DNA of 64,000 nt, taken from the NCBI GenBank assembly GCA_025057575.1, contig JANXBO010000007.1:1-64000 (forward strand), given 5' to 3'. The stretch's first letter is position 1. Each line of letters opens with the position of its first letter. This document shows positions 42,880-52,068 of this stretch, piece after piece. The position numbers were made by a program, and so were the translations under genes. The notes under the pieces are model-generated. The model worked only from the letters and a program-made list of their open reading frames with translations, searched no databases and was not told the origin of the DNA. This DNA is from Candidatus Caldisaccharidevorator malaysiensis. GTDB lineage: Bacteria; Armatimonadota; Fervidibacteria; Fervidibacterales; Fervidibacteraceae.

Positions 42880-42913
42880 GGGACGCCGTTCCGACGGTGT
42901 CCCTCTTGTTCTT
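42880..42913 (+). terminator. Intrinsic terminator after the prepilin pair
   Basis: GGGACGCCGT, loop TCCG, ACGGTGTCCC (42880-42903) forms a 10-bp stem with one G-T pair and is followed by a T-rich run CTCTTGTTCTTT. It closes the surface-protein and prepilin region before uvrB. Confidence 0.7.
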
Positions 42914-43101
42914 TATGATGAGCAGCGAGATGATTTAGTCCTTTTGTCGGCTCGTAATTTCTTGCTCGTAATGATCCAGAAAGACGTTACCACTACCCTA
43001 ATCGGACCCTCCGCCTGAAAGACGCTTGTTGGGAAAAAGCGAAAGAAAAAGCCATAGCGCCCGAAAAGGAGAAGAGGCAAAATCGTTCTTGTGACCAATT
43101 T

Positions 43102-45153
43102 ATGAGTTCGTTCAAACTGGTAACGGACCTGACGCCCCGAGGCGACCAACCAAAAGCCATCAAACAACTGGTTGACGGGTTGCGGAAGGGGTTGAGGTTT
43201 CAGACTCTGGTCGGGGTGACCGGCAGCGGGAAAACCTTTACCATCGCCAATGTCATCGCAGAATGGAATAGACCGACCCTGATCATTTGCCACAACAAGA
43301 CACTGGCAGCCCAGTTATGCGCCGAATTGCGCCAACTTCTACCGCACAATGCAGTTGAGTACTTTGTCAGTTTTTACGATTACTACCAGCCGGAAGCCTA
43401 TGTCCCTCAGTCTGACCTCTACATTGAAAAAGACTGCGACATCAATGATGAGATAGACCGGCTCCGCCATGCAGCGACCCAGGCGGTTTCTACTCGACGA
43501 GACACCATCGTCGTCGCGTCCGTCTCTTGCATTTATGGTCTAGGTTCTCCGGAACTTTACCAGGAAATGACACTGACGCTGGAAAGGGGACAGGATTACC
43601 ACCTGCACAGCGTCCTACGAAAACTGGTAGATCTGTATTTCGCACGGAACGATTATGAGTTGGAGCGGGGGACTTTTCGCTTGAGAGGCGACACGTTGGA
43701 GGTCCGACCGAGCTACGAGGAACTGGTCTATCGGATGGAATTTTTCGGTGATACCCTGGACAGCATCACCCTCATTGACCCTTTGACTGGCGAGATTCTG
43801 GAAACGAAAGAAAAAGTCATCATCTACCCCGCCAGCCATTACATCTGCACCAGAGAACGGCTGGAAAGGGCTTTGCAGTCCATTGAGATGGAATTGGAAG
43901 AGCAATTGGCAAAGTTCCGCAGGGAAGGGAAGCTTTTGGAAGCCCAGCGGCTGGAGCAGAGGACCCGATACGACCTGGAACTGCTTCGGGAAACCGGATA
44001 CTGCAAGGGTATAGAGAACTACTCCCGCCATTTTGATGGCAGAAAGCCGGGCGAGCCGCCGTTCACCCTGACCGACTACTTTCCCAAGGACTTTTTGCTG
44101 ATCATTGACGAGTGCCACCAGACCATCCCTCAGTTGCGGGCAATGTATGAAGGAGAAATGAGCCGAAAGAGAAACCTGGTGGAATATGGCTGGCGACTGC
44201 CCAGTGCCTACGATCACAGACCGTTGAAATTTGAAGAGTTTTGGGAGAGGGTCGGGCAATGCATCTTTATGTCCGCAACCCCTTCGGAATGGGAACTTTC
44301 CATCAGTCAGCAAGTGGTGGAGCAGATTGTTCGTCCAACGGGGCTTTTGGACCCAGAAGTGGAAGTCCGCCCCACGAGAGGGCAAATTGAGGACCTGGTG
44401 GGAGAGATCAGAAAGAGGGTTGCCCGCGGGCAGCGGGTTTTAGTAACCACTTTGACGAAGCGGACAGCGGAAGACCTGACCGCCTTCCTCAACGAGTTGG
44501 GTTGTAAGACGCATTATCTCCATCACGATATAGAAACTATTGAACGGACCGAGATTTTGAGAGAATTACGATTGGGCAACTACGATGTGCTGGTCGGCAT
44601 TAATCTTTTGAGAGAAGGGCTGGACCTGCCGGAAGTGAGCCTGGTGGCGATTCTGGACGCCGATAAGGAAGGGTTCCTCAGGTCCTACACATCGTTAATA
44701 CAGATAATGGGTCGGGCAGCCCGTCACGAAGAGGGAAAAGTCATCTTATACGCCGACAAAGTTACGGAGGCGATGGAAAAGGCAATTAATGAAACCAATC
44801 GCCGGCGTCAGATTCAGCGGGAGTTCAACGAGCACCACGGGATCAAACCGGCGTCCGTTCAAAAGGCAGTTTTAGACGCCTATCTGCCCGTTCCATCGCT
44901 GGCAGAGAGAAGGGCCGTCTATCAGGCTCAGCAGCCCACCGCAGTGCCGGCTTGGGACCAGTTGCCGTTCCTGATCAAAGAGTTAGAGAAAGAGATGATG
45001 GAAAGGGCGAAGAAACTGGAGTTTGAGAAAGCGGCAGAGATTAGGGATCGGATTCGCTACTTAAGGGCTCTGCTCTACGGTGAAGTTCCCACCAACGGTC
45101 AGAAGAAACCAGCCAGCCCCATTCCCTCCGGAGTGCGCCGGCGGAAAAGATAA
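43102..45153 (+). CDS. uvrB: Excinuclease ABC subunit B
   Basis: 683 residues, standard length. Helicase motifs: Walker A GVTGSGKT (39-46), beta-hairpin [21 protein letters not shown]-type block (about 92-112), Walker B/DECH (IIDECHQTI), LVATT-equivalent [30 protein letters not shown] and [11 protein letters not shown]-terminal UVR domain ([20 protein letters not shown], about 635-665) contacts UvrC/UvrA. It verifies damage in nucleotide-excision repair. The ATG lacks a close ribosome site. The 240-bp gap before it contains the terminator at 42880 and no clear SOS box. It ends 3 bp from the convergent dapL. Confidence 0.96.
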   Translation: MSSFKLVTDLTPRGDQPKAIKQLVDGLRKGLRFQTLVGVTGSGKTFTIANVIAEWNRPTLIICHNKTLAAQLCAELRQLLPHNAVEYFVSFYDYYQPEAYVPQSDLYIEKDCDINDEIDRLRHAATQAVSTRRDTIVVASVSCIYGLGSPELYQEMTLTLERGQDYHLHSVLRKLVDLYFARNDYELERGTFRLRGDTLEVRPSYEELVYRMEFFGDTLDSITLIDPLTGEILETKEKVIIYPASHYICTRERLERALQSIEMELEEQLAKFRREGKLLEAQRLEQRTRYDLELLRETGYCKGIENYSRHFDGRKPGEPPFTLTDYFPKDFLLIIDECHQTIPQLRAMYEGEMSRKRNLVEYGWRLPSAYDHRPLKFEEFWERVGQCIFMSATPSEWELSISQQVVEQIVRPTGLLDPEVEVRPTRGQIEDLVGEIRKRVARGQRVLVTTLTKRTAEDLTAFLNELGCKTHYLHHDIETIERTEILRELRLGNYDVLVGINLLREGLDLPEVSLVAILDADKEGFLRSYTSLIQIMGRAARHEEGKVILYADKVTEAMEKAINETNRRRQIQREFNEHHGIKPASVQKAVLDAYLPVPSLAERRAVYQAQQPTAVPAWDQLPFLIKELEKEMMERAKKLEFEKAAEIRDRIRYLRALLYGEVPTNGQKKPASPIPSGVRRRKR

Positions 45154-45156
45154 GGA

Positions 45157-46338
45157 TCAAGCGGACTTCAGAGCCGTCACGATCTGATCCAATGCCCTCT
45201 TCAAGTGGTCATCGGGGTAGGTGAGGGAGAGGCGAAAGTATCCTTCACCGGCAGGACCGTAGCCAGCGCCCGGCGTGACGGCAACGTGGGCTCGTTCTAA
45301 CAGAAATTGAGCAAACTCCTGGGAACCTCCAAAACCGTCCGGCACCGGTGCCCAGATGTAAAAGGTTCCTTTGGGCTTTTCCACGGGAATACCGGACGAC
45401 TGAAGGGCTTCCACTGCCCAGTCCCGCCGCTGCCGGTAGATCTCCAATGCCCATTGCCATTGGCTCTCTTCCAGACCCAACGCCGTCACCGCCGCCTTTT
45501 GGATTGGTCGGAACACTCCGCTGTCAATGTTGTCCTTAACGGTCGCCAATAAGCGGACCGCCTCTGAATTGCCGACGGCGTAGCCAATTCGCCAACCCGT
45601 CATACTGAAGGGCTTGCTGAGGGAACCAAACTCTATCGCTACTTCCTTCGCCCCCTCCGCCTGTAAAATGCTGGGCGCCTGATACCCATCGTAGGTGATC
45701 TCTATGTAAGCGGCGTCGTGACAGATCAAAAGGTTGTGCGCTTTAGCAAAGGCAACGGCTTTTTGGAAAAAGTCCCGATCCACGCACGCCGTCGTCGGAT
45801 TGTTGGGATAGTTGAGCCACAGCAATTTGGCTTTGGCTAACACTTCCCTCGGGATGGCATCCAGGTCCGGAGTCCAGTTCCGCTGAGGATCCAGTGGTAA
45901 CACATAGGTCCGAGCCAAAGACAGGAGGCTACCGATTTTGTATACGGGATAGCCTGGCTCAGGAACAACAGCCACATCCCCTGGATCCAAGTAGCACAGC
46001 GCAATGTGCGCGATGCCTTCTTTGGAGCCAATCAGCGGGACCACTTCCGTCTTATGGTCCAATTCCACACCGAACCGCCGACGGTAGTAGGCGGCGACGG
46101 CTGCGGGGTATTCCTCAAGGGGCCAGTCGGAACCGTAGCGAAACCGGTCCCGATCTTGAGTGTCGGTCGTCGCTCGGATGAGTTCTAAGACGATGGGATC
46201 TGGCGTGGGGAGATCGGGATCGCCGATGCCCAAACTCAGCACCTCAATCCCTTTCGCCTTCATCTCCCGGATCTTCGCACCGATGGCAGAAAAAAGGTAA
46301 GGACCAAGGGCAGTCATCCGCTCAGACGGTTTCGGCAT
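45157..46338 (-). CDS. dapL: LL-diaminopimelate aminotransferase
   Basis: 393 residues, fold-type I aminotransferase. PLP lysine is in SLSKPFSMTGWRIGYAVG; the N-terminal block VLSLGIGDPDLPTPDPIVL and RYGSDWPLEEYPAAVAAYY match the DapL type rather than general aspartate aminotransferases, though some relatives with other substrates share them. DapL converts tetrahydrodipicolinate to LL-diaminopimelate in one step, bypassing the succinylase or acetylase route. dapF 0.9 kb away fits a diaminopimelate pathway. AGAAAGGGGAAACGAA precedes the ATG. Confidence 0.8.
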   Translation of the reverse strand: MPKPSERMTALGPYLFSAIGAKIREMKAKGIEVLSLGIGDPDLPTPDPIVLELIRATTDTQDRDRFRYGSDWPLEEYPAAVAAYYRRRFGVELDHKTEVVPLIGSKEGIAHIALCYLDPGDVAVVPEPGYPVYKIGSLLSLARTYVLPLDPQRNWTPDLDAIPREVLAKAKLLWLNYPNNPTTACVDRDFFQKAVAFAKAHNLLICHDAAYIEITYDGYQAPSILQAEGAKEVAIEFGSLSKPFSMTGWRIGYAVGNSEAVRLLATVKDNIDSGVFRPIQKAAVTALGLEESQWQWALEIYRQRRDWAVEALQSSGIPVEKPKGTFYIWAPVPDGFGGSQEFAQFLLERAHVAVTPGAGYGPAGEGYFRLSLTYPDDHLKRALDQIVTALKSA

Positions 46339-46396
46339 TTCGTTTCCCCTTTCTCCACCACACTATCTGATGAATATGGTGCAATAAGGATTGAAT

Positions 46397-46423
46397 GATC
46401 GCGCTACCCGCTGCCGAGCGATC
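46397..46423. other. Inverted repeat between dapL and the small partner gene
   Basis: GATCGC / GCGATC (46397-46402 with 46418-46423) with a 15-base spacer containing part of a GCGATCGC palindrome (46418-46425). It lies in the 87-bp gap between dapL and the upstream gene on the same strand. It could terminate the upstream transcript, but there is no T-tract, so the function is unproven. Confidence 0.25.
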
Positions 46424-46425
46424 GC

Positions 46426-46701
46426 CTAAGGCAACAAGGCTGCGGTCACGGGTGGCAAATCCGGTCTTGTTGTTGAATCCGACCAGAGTTCAATTCTCTT
46501 GGGAAATTGCCTTAGCTTTTGGACGACCCGCCGTTTTTTTCTCTCCCTTTCCCGCCAGGCGGCAATTTCCCGAGCCAACTTTTGAAGTTTTTTCAGCCTC
46601 TCCAGTTTCTCTTCAAAAGGAAGTCGGGACAGTTCCATTCCCAAGCGGGCTTTATCTGCAAAAATCGCCTGTCGCCATTCTTCTATCGCTGGAACGTCCA
46701 C
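46426..46701 (-). CDS. Small charged protein, probable partner of the AbiEii-like nucleotidyltransferase
   Basis: 91 residues, GTG start at 46701 behind AAAAGGAC. A helical, charged protein: LGMELSRLPFEEKLERLKKL and QKLAREIAAWRERERKKRR. Short proteins with the L-P-F-E-E-K-L-x-x-L pattern are often encoded next to nucleotidyltransferase genes. Its first 17 codons overlap the end of the adjacent gene by 50 nt in another frame, which suggests coupled expression. It may be the second member of a toxin-antitoxin-like pair; no experimental basis here. Confidence 0.55.
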   Translation of the reverse strand: MDVPAIEEWRQAIFADKARLGMELSRLPFEEKLERLKKLQKLAREIAAWRERERKKRRVVQKLRQFPKRIELWSDSTTRPDLPPVTAALLP

Positions 46702-47209
46702 CCTTTTTTGTCCTTTTTGCGAACTCTTGCCATTTCTTTCTGAGCCCGAATCGGGTCAAGATGTCGTTTAGGTCTGCCCGATTTATCTCCGCTTGCTCAA
46801 TGAGCAGAGCAATGTGCGCCAGGTCTTTTGGTCGCCCTAATGCAAGTTTAACAGCAATCAGATACTCAGGGGTGAGGACTCGTCCTTTCTGACTCCCAAA
46901 GGTAACTTCTCTGGCGTTTAGAACGGCTTCCCGATCTAAATAGGTGGATGCGGACACCAATTGAACGAGCCAGTCGTCAACCGTTAGATGAGTTCCACAA
47001 GTCTCATAACCTTTCCCGTGGAAAAAGTCGTCAAGTTGGGAAGGATCAGCGTTGCAGGCTACATTCCTTGGAAAGGCAATGAAGGCGTTGACATCTTCAG
47101 TGAAGAAAGGCTGAGTGTAGAAGAGAACTGCCAATCCGCCCCCGATGGCATATCGGGCAATGAGACCCTTCTCTTCCATCTCGTTGAGCAATTCCAAAAC
47201 TTTCTCCAC
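46652..47209 (-). CDS. AbiEii/DUF6036-type nucleotidyltransferase-like protein, active site partly lost
   Basis: 185 residues with GTG start. The N-terminal YAIGGGLAVLFYTQPFFTED (about 20-40) is the GG-x-A-x-x-x-x motif with the T-x-D region of the polymerase-beta superfamily, then LTPEYLIAVKLALGRPKDLA, the helix block common to AbiEii-like and DUF6036 proteins. The second Asp of the expected D-x-D is Asn (EDVN, about 39-42), so nucleotidyl transfer may be impaired or the alignment is shifted. It precedes the 91-residue partner (50-nt overlap) and follows dapF by 21 bp on the same strand, as an inserted module in an amino-acid operon. Confidence 0.6.
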   Translation of the reverse strand: MEKVLELLNEMEEKGLIARYAIGGGLAVLFYTQPFFTEDVNAFIAFPRNVACNADPSQLDDFFHGKGYETCGTHLTVDDWLVQLVSASTYLDREAVLNAREVTFGSQKGRVLTPEYLIAVKLALGRPKDLAHIALLIEQAEINRADLNDILTRFGLRKKWQEFAKRTKKGGRSSDRRMATGDFCR

Positions 47210-47230
47210 GACTCATACGCCCGCTCGGGG

Positions 47231-48094
47231 TCACAACTTCCCCACAGCAATTTCTCCTCGGAAAACTTCCTCAGCAGGACCGGTCATTAAAACGCTGCCC
47301 TCACCTTCCCAGTGGATTATCAATTCCCCTCCAGGCAAAGCGACGGTGACCTGGGGACCGGTGCGCCGTGTCAGGATCGCCGCAACGACCGTTGCGCAAG
47401 CGCCGGTGCCGCAGGCGAGCGTCGGTCCCGCTCCCCTTTCCCATACCCTTACTCTCAGTTGGTTTCTGGAAACCACCTGCGCGAACTCTACATTGGTCCT
47501 TTTCGGAAAAGCAGGGTGCCTCTCGAGGGCAGGTCCGATCACTTCCAGCGGTAGATCGCCAACGGAATCGGTAAAGACGACAAAGTGGGGATTGCCCATT
47601 GACACACAGTGACCGACAAAAGCCCCTAAACCCGTTACCGTCAAACAAACATTGAGCGCCGTAGAACTGTTTCCAAGGGTTGTCGGAATGCGTGCGGGTT
47701 CCAGAATAGGGGGACCCATATCTACCGTGAAGGAGAAGCGACCCTTTCCGTCCTTCTCATACATCACTCTCTGATGTCCTGCCAGCGTTTCAATCGTTAC
47801 AACACCTTGACGATCCCCCTTTTCTTGAGCCAGAACTCGGGCAACGCAGCGGATGCCGTTGCCGCAGGATTCGGCTTCGCTTCCATCAGCATTGAAAATC
47901 CTCATCCGTGCGTCCGCTGCGTCGGAAGGAAGGATCAGCAGTATTCCATCGGCTCCGATGCCGAAATGCCGGTCGCACCAGGGCACGCTTAGAGTCGCGA
48001 TTGTTTCGGGGTCAACCGGAAGAGATCGCCTACCGTCTATAACGACGAAATCGTTCCCAAGTCCCTGCATCTTAATAAAGGGCACTCTTACCAC
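47231..48094 (-). CDS. dapF: Diaminopimelate epimerase
   Basis: About 287 residues. Both catalytic Cys regions are present: ESCGNGIRCVA and ACGTGACATVV. The start motif FIKMQGLGNDFVVID and GNPHFVVF complete the family pattern. It interconverts LL- and meso-diaminopimelate for peptidoglycan and lysine. The frame stays open to 48148 inside miaA, but that region has no ribosome site; I chose the GTG at 48094, preceded by AAGGGTGATAAAGACA, over nearby GTGs at 48106 and 48085. It overlaps the end of miaA by 23 nt, indicating coupling. Confidence 0.93.
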   Translation of the reverse strand: MVRVPFIKMQGLGNDFVVIDGRRSLPVDPETIATLSVPWCDRHFGIGADGILLILPSDAADARMRIFNADGSEAESCGNGIRCVARVLAQEKGDRQGVVTIETLAGHQRVMYEKDGKGRFSFTVDMGPPILEPARIPTTLGNSSTALNVCLTVTGLGAFVGHCVSMGNPHFVVFTDSVGDLPLEVIGPALERHPAFPKRTNVEFAQVVSRNQLRVRVWERGAGPTLACGTGACATVVAAILTRRTGPQVTVALPGGELIIHWEGEGSVLMTGPAEEVFRGEIAVGKL

Positions 48095-49103
48095 TGTCTT
48101 TATCACCCTTCCCTTTCTGTCTGAATATGGAAAGGACCTGTTGGACAACCTCTTTCGTTGTTATGTGAGTCGTATCAACCCAGTGAATGTAGCGTCTCTT
48201 AGCGAACCAGGTCATTTGCCTTTTCGCAAAGGCTTTGGCTCTCCTCAGATACTCCTCTTTGCCTTTCTCCAAGGACCAATTTCCCAAAACCACTTGCGTG
48301 AACTCCCGATAGCCGAGAGAGCGCAGCGACTTCAAATGAGGGGAATAGCCCCTGTCCAGAAGACTCTGGATCTCGTCCAACCATCCAAGCCGCAAAAGTC
48401 GCTCCAGCCGGCTGGTCAGTCTTTGCCACAAAACGGACCGTTCGCAGGTCAGACCGACAACGATCGCCTGCGGATAGCGCGATAGTTGGGGATGGAGCAG
48501 TCGGGAATGCCAAAAAGAGGAAATCGGACGACCCGTAACTTCGTAAACTTCCAGGGCTCGGATCGTTCGGACCCGATCGTGGGGATGGATGCGGGCAGCT
48601 GCAATGGGGTCCAGTGCCTCCAGACGGCGGCGAAGGAAGTCAAGACCTGAGGCATCTGCTTGCTGATGAAGGAACTGGCGGATCGCAGGGTTGGGGGGTG
48701 CCATCGGCAGATCCAACCCTTCCAAGAGGGCAGAAAGGTAAAGGGCCGTTCCACCGACGATCAGGGCTGGTCTTTCTCTTTTGGCTAAGTCGGACAAAAC
48801 AGCCTCCGCATCTTGAACATAGAGGGCGACATTGTATTCCTCGTCCGGATTGACCAAATCCAGAAGATGATGAGGAATGCGTTCCCGATCCTCTAAACTG
48901 GGCTTTGCCGAACCGATGTCCAGGTAGCGGTAGACGGCAACGCTGTCGCAGGACAGGATTTCAGCCCCCAGTGTCTCGGCGACGGCAAGGGAAACATCCG
49001 TTTTGCCGACCGCTGTTGGACCTAACAAAACGAAAAGGGGTGATCCTCCGGTTGCGAGGTTATTCGCTCGCTGATGTTGGTGTCGGGCGTCTGAAGGCTC
49101 CAT
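48072..49103 (-). CDS. miaA: tRNA dimethylallyltransferase
   Basis: About 343 residues. P-loop GPTAVGKTDVSLAVA (about residue 26-40 from the chosen start), DSVAVYRYLDIGSAKPSLED (the catalytic region with the Asp/Tyr/Lys cluster), HHLLDLVNPDEEYNVALY, VGGTALYLSALLEGLDL, the RTIRALEVYEVTGRPIS block and the C-terminal AFAKRQMTWFAKRRYIHWVD. It adds the dimethylallyl group to A37 of tRNAs reading UNN codons. The ATG at 49103 is 4 nt after the mutL stop codon; an upstream frame to 49193 lies within mutL and is not used. mutL-miaA adjacency is common. Confidence 0.93.
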   Translation of the reverse strand: MEPSDARHQHQRANNLATGGSPLFVLLGPTAVGKTDVSLAVAETLGAEILSCDSVAVYRYLDIGSAKPSLEDRERIPHHLLDLVNPDEEYNVALYVQDAEAVLSDLAKRERPALIVGGTALYLSALLEGLDLPMAPPNPAIRQFLHQQADASGLDFLRRRLEALDPIAAARIHPHDRVRTIRALEVYEVTGRPISSFWHSRLLHPQLSRYPQAIVVGLTCERSVLWQRLTSRLERLLRLGWLDEIQSLLDRGYSPHLKSLRSLGYREFTQVVLGNWSLEKGKEEYLRRAKAFAKRQMTWFAKRRYIHWVDTTHITTKEVVQQVLSIFRQKGKGDKDSGKSALY

Positions 49104-49107
49104 CCTT

Positions 49108-50862
49108 TCATCGCTCAAAGCGCCTGTCCAGTTCGTCTTTGGTGATAGCAATAAGAACAGGCTGACCGTGAGGGCAGAGGGCTGGCGCGTCAAGAGTCAA
49201 CAAGTCATCCAGTAATTTCTGCATCTCGGGTAGCGATAACGGATCACCCGCCTTGATCGCCGCCCGACAAGCAACGGTCGCGAGGACTCCTCGGAACAGA
49301 TCGGTCTTTCCCTTCCAATCGCCTGCGGACAGTTCGTCAATCAGGTCGGCGACGAATTGCTGATAATCCAGTCGGGCGAAGAGGGCGGGAATGGTCCGAA
49401 CGAGGAAGGATGAGCGACCGAAGGGCTCCAAAACGAAACCGGCTTTTTTGAGGATTCCAAGATGGGCGTGAACAAAATTCCATTGACTCTGACCGACTTC
49501 CAGATGAAAGGGAACGATCAAGTTCTGCCGCAATACTTCATCGCCTTCCATCTTTTGAATTATCTGATCAAAGAGATACCGTTCGTGGGCACGATGCTGG
49601 GAAACAATGAAAAGAGTCCCTTCGGGACCTTCTGCCAAAATGTAGGCACCCGCCAATTGGGCGACGGCAGTGAGGCGGGAAGGGCGGACGGATGAAAGGC
49701 GCGGGGTAGCAACCGTTTGGGGATCTTGAAAAGGTTGAGCCGGAGAGGGCGGGGTTCGGTCAAACTTTGACCGGAGCAGAGCACGAAATTGGGTCAATTC
49801 GGGCGTGCTGGTTGTCGCTGGGGAAGTGGCAACGACCTGCAGGGGGCTTAAGACTGATGGAACGCCTGCCGTTAACGCTGAGCGGATGGCATCCACAATC
49901 AGTTGCTGAATGTCCCCTTCCCGATGAAAGCGGACCTCCAACTTTGCCGGATGAACATTGACATCCAAAAGTTCGGGCGGCACTTCTAAGTGCAAAATGA
50001 CGATCGGCTGGCGATCATCGGGGATCAGTCCGTGATAAGCGTGGGTGACTGCCCCCGCGATCAGTCGGCTCCTAACGAAGCGTCGGTTGACAAAAAACCA
50101 TTGATGGCTCCGATTCGGTCGGGTCAACGACGGCGGGGAGGCGAATCCCCAAATCCGGTAGGGCGACCGAGACAATGTGATAGGAACTAACTGATAGGCA
50201 CAATCCTTGCCGACGGCAGCGGCAACAGACGCTCGTGGATCCTCGCTGGAGTGGTAGCAAAAAATCTCCCGTTCACCTTGCTGGGCTAAGAGAGTCACCT
50301 GGGGAAAGGACAAAGGAATTCGGGTCAGCACAGCGAGAATCTGATTGGTTTCCGAAGCGCCCGATCGCAGGAACTTGAGGCGTGCAGGGGTGTTAAAGAA
50401 AAGGTTGCGGACGCTCACAATGGTGCCGACCGGACCAGCGGCGGTTTCCACGCTTTTGATGACACCACCTTCTACTTCAACCCGCACTCCCTGATCCTGA
50501 TCGGGAGACCGGGTGATGAGTTCCACTTGAGAAACGGCGGCAATGGATGGCAGCGCCTCACCCCGAAACCCCATAGTCGTGACCCGTAAAAGATCATCGG
50601 GCGTTCGGATTTTGCTGGTTGCGTGCCGCTGAAAGGCAGCGACGGCGTCTTCCGGCTCCATACCACAGCCATCGTCAGAGACAGCGATGAGTTTCCTCCC
50701 GCCGTCCTCCAGCCGGACCAGGATCCGGCGGGCACCCGCATCAATAGAGTTCTCTATCAACTCCTTGACAACAGATGCCGGTCTCTCTATGACCTCTCCC
50801 GCAGCGATTTGGGAGACGACCTCGGGAGGCAGCACATTAATGCGACCCAAAAGCAGCGCCAC
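49108..50862 (-). CDS. mutL: DNA mismatch repair protein MutL
   Basis: 584 residues, GTG start with AGGCGAAG upstream. N-terminal GHKL ATPase: EVVSQIAAGEVIERPASVVK, ELIENSIDAGARRI, DDGCGMEPEDA and TTMGFRGEALPSIA. The C-terminal domain keeps ATVACRAAIKAGDPLS and the final CPHGQPV zinc region, but the nicking motif D-Q-H-A-x2-E-x4-E reads SQHRAHERYLFD, with Asp and the last Glu replaced. So this MutL may lack endonuclease activity. No mutS gene is in the window. It lies between aroE and miaA on the same strand. Confidence 0.93.
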   Translation of the reverse strand: MALLLGRINVLPPEVVSQIAAGEVIERPASVVKELIENSIDAGARRILVRLEDGGRKLIAVSDDGCGMEPEDAVAAFQRHATSKIRTPDDLLRVTTMGFRGEALPSIAAVSQVELITRSPDQDQGVRVEVEGGVIKSVETAAGPVGTIVSVRNLFFNTPARLKFLRSGASETNQILAVLTRIPLSFPQVTLLAQQGEREIFCYHSSEDPRASVAAAVGKDCAYQLVPITLSRSPYRIWGFASPPSLTRPNRSHQWFFVNRRFVRSRLIAGAVTHAYHGLIPDDRQPIVILHLEVPPELLDVNVHPAKLEVRFHREGDIQQLIVDAIRSALTAGVPSVLSPLQVVATSPATTSTPELTQFRALLRSKFDRTPPSPAQPFQDPQTVATPRLSSVRPSRLTAVAQLAGAYILAEGPEGTLFIVSQHRAHERYLFDQIIQKMEGDEVLRQNLIVPFHLEVGQSQWNFVHAHLGILKKAGFVLEPFGRSSFLVRTIPALFARLDYQQFVADLIDELSAGDWKGKTDLFRGVLATVACRAAIKAGDPLSLPEMQKLLDDLLTLDAPALCPHGQPVLIAITKDELDRRFER

Positions 50863-50876
50863 CTTCGCCTATGATC

Positions 50877-51776
50877 CTAATCGCCCGTCGCCCCTTCTCC
50901 TAACGCCCGATAGCAGGTCTCCATCATCAGCCGAACGATGGCTTCGGGAACGGAAACGCCGAGGCAATGCTCCAACGCTTTCTCGTTGGTGTAGACCAGC
51001 ATCGGCACTCCATCTAAAACCCTGCAGCCTCTTCCTCGGGCTTCCTTGAGTAATGTTGTCCAGACGGGATTGTAGACGATGTCAAAGATGACTAAGGGCG
51101 GGCGCAGCAAATGGGACGGGACCGGACTGTCCTCCGAATGGGGATGCATTCCGACCGAAGTGGCATTGATCAAAAGATCGGAAAATCCCAATGCTATTTC
51201 CAAGTTCTTCTCGCTTAGGGAAAGAGCAATTACTTCTGTTTCTGGAAAAAGAAGGTTAATGGCATAGGTTAGGGATTGGGCGCGCTCCTGTGTCCGGTTA
51301 GCGATGTAGAGCCGTTTTGCTTTGGCTTGAGCGAGATGAAGAGCCAATGCTCGACCCGCTCCCCCAGCCCCCACGAGGGTGATGGTTTTCCCTGCTGGGT
51401 CAAAGCCGATCTCAGACAAACTCCTCAGAGCCGCATAGCCGTCTGTAGAGTAGGCACAAACCCCGTCGTTTTCCCGAAAGACCAAAAGGTTGGCACTGCC
51501 GGTTAGTTGAGCGGAGGGGTCTACCCGATCGGCTAGCCGCACCGCTGCCTCCTTGTGGGGTATCGTCACCATAAGACCGAGAAATCCCATCACTCGGGCG
51601 CCGGCGACCGCATCCTTAAGACCATCGGCGCGGACCTGGCAGGCAACATTGACCACATTCACCTTCATCGCTTCCAAAGCGGCGTTCTGGATGACTGGGG
51701 TGAGGGAGTGAGCGACAGGGTCACCGATGAGGGCGATGATTTTTGTTGTAGCGTTTAGCCCCGTCCTTGATACCAT
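50877..51776 (-). CDS. aroE: Shikimate dehydrogenase
   Basis: 299 residues. Substrate-binding start IALIGDPVAHSLTPVIQNAA, catalytic Lys in LMVTIPHKEAAV, GSANLLVF, YSTDGYAALRSL (Asp), the NADPH-binding GAGGAGRALALHLAQ with its following NRTQERA, and NATSVGMHP. Reduces 3-dehydroshikimate in the aromatic amino-acid pathway. The 3' end is 14 bp from the start of mutL, so the two are likely co-transcribed. Confidence 0.93.
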   Translation of the reverse strand: MVSRTGLNATTKIIALIGDPVAHSLTPVIQNAALEAMKVNVVNVACQVRADGLKDAVAGARVMGFLGLMVTIPHKEAAVRLADRVDPSAQLTGSANLLVFRENDGVCAYSTDGYAALRSLSEIGFDPAGKTITLVGAGGAGRALALHLAQAKAKRLYIANRTQERAQSLTYAINLLFPETEVIALSLSEKNLEIALGFSDLLINATSVGMHPHSEDSPVPSHLLRPPLVIFDIVYNPVWTTLLKEARGRGCRVLDGVPMLVYTNEKALEHCLGVSVPEAIVRLMMETCYRALGEGATGD

Positions 51777-51787
51777 AAGGGGACGCT

Positions 51788-51979
51788 TTAAGGAGAACGA
51801 TGCGGCTCCTCTGTTTCCTTTCTTGCGGTCGGCTCGGGCTCCTCCTCACGGACCGCTTTCTTAAATTCCTTGATGCCCTTACCCAATGACGAGAACAGTT
51901 CGGGCACCTTTTTCGCTCCGAAAAGAAGAACGACGATGCCGCCGAGGATAATGAGTTCCGTGGGACCCAGGTTAATCAA
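51788..51979 (-). CDS. tatA: Sec-independent translocase subunit TatA
   Basis: 63 residues. A single N-terminal helix [20 protein letters not shown], the amphipathic helix [20 protein letters not shown] and an acidic tail are diagnostic. I chose the TTG at 51979 because GGAGGTG lies 6 nt before it and the product then begins [10 protein letters not shown], as TatA usually does; the longest frame starts 5 codons earlier at another TTG without a ribosome site. tatC is not in the window. Tat exports folded proteins across the inner membrane. Confidence 0.9.
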   Translation of the reverse strand: MINLGPTELIILGGIVVLLFGAKKVPELFSSLGKGIKEFKKAVREEEPEPTARKETEEPHRSP

Positions 51980-52068
51980 ATCCGACACCTCCAACCAGCC
52001 GGAGCATTAACGGCTCTCATCACCAGAGGTCTCAGTAAGTAACTGCGGGAGAGTCTCTTCATTGGCAA

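Noticed and set aside
42913-43293. Minus-strand ORF of 126 codons across the uvrB start
   Set aside because: Lies on the opposite strand to uvrB and its leader, with no domain or ribosome site.
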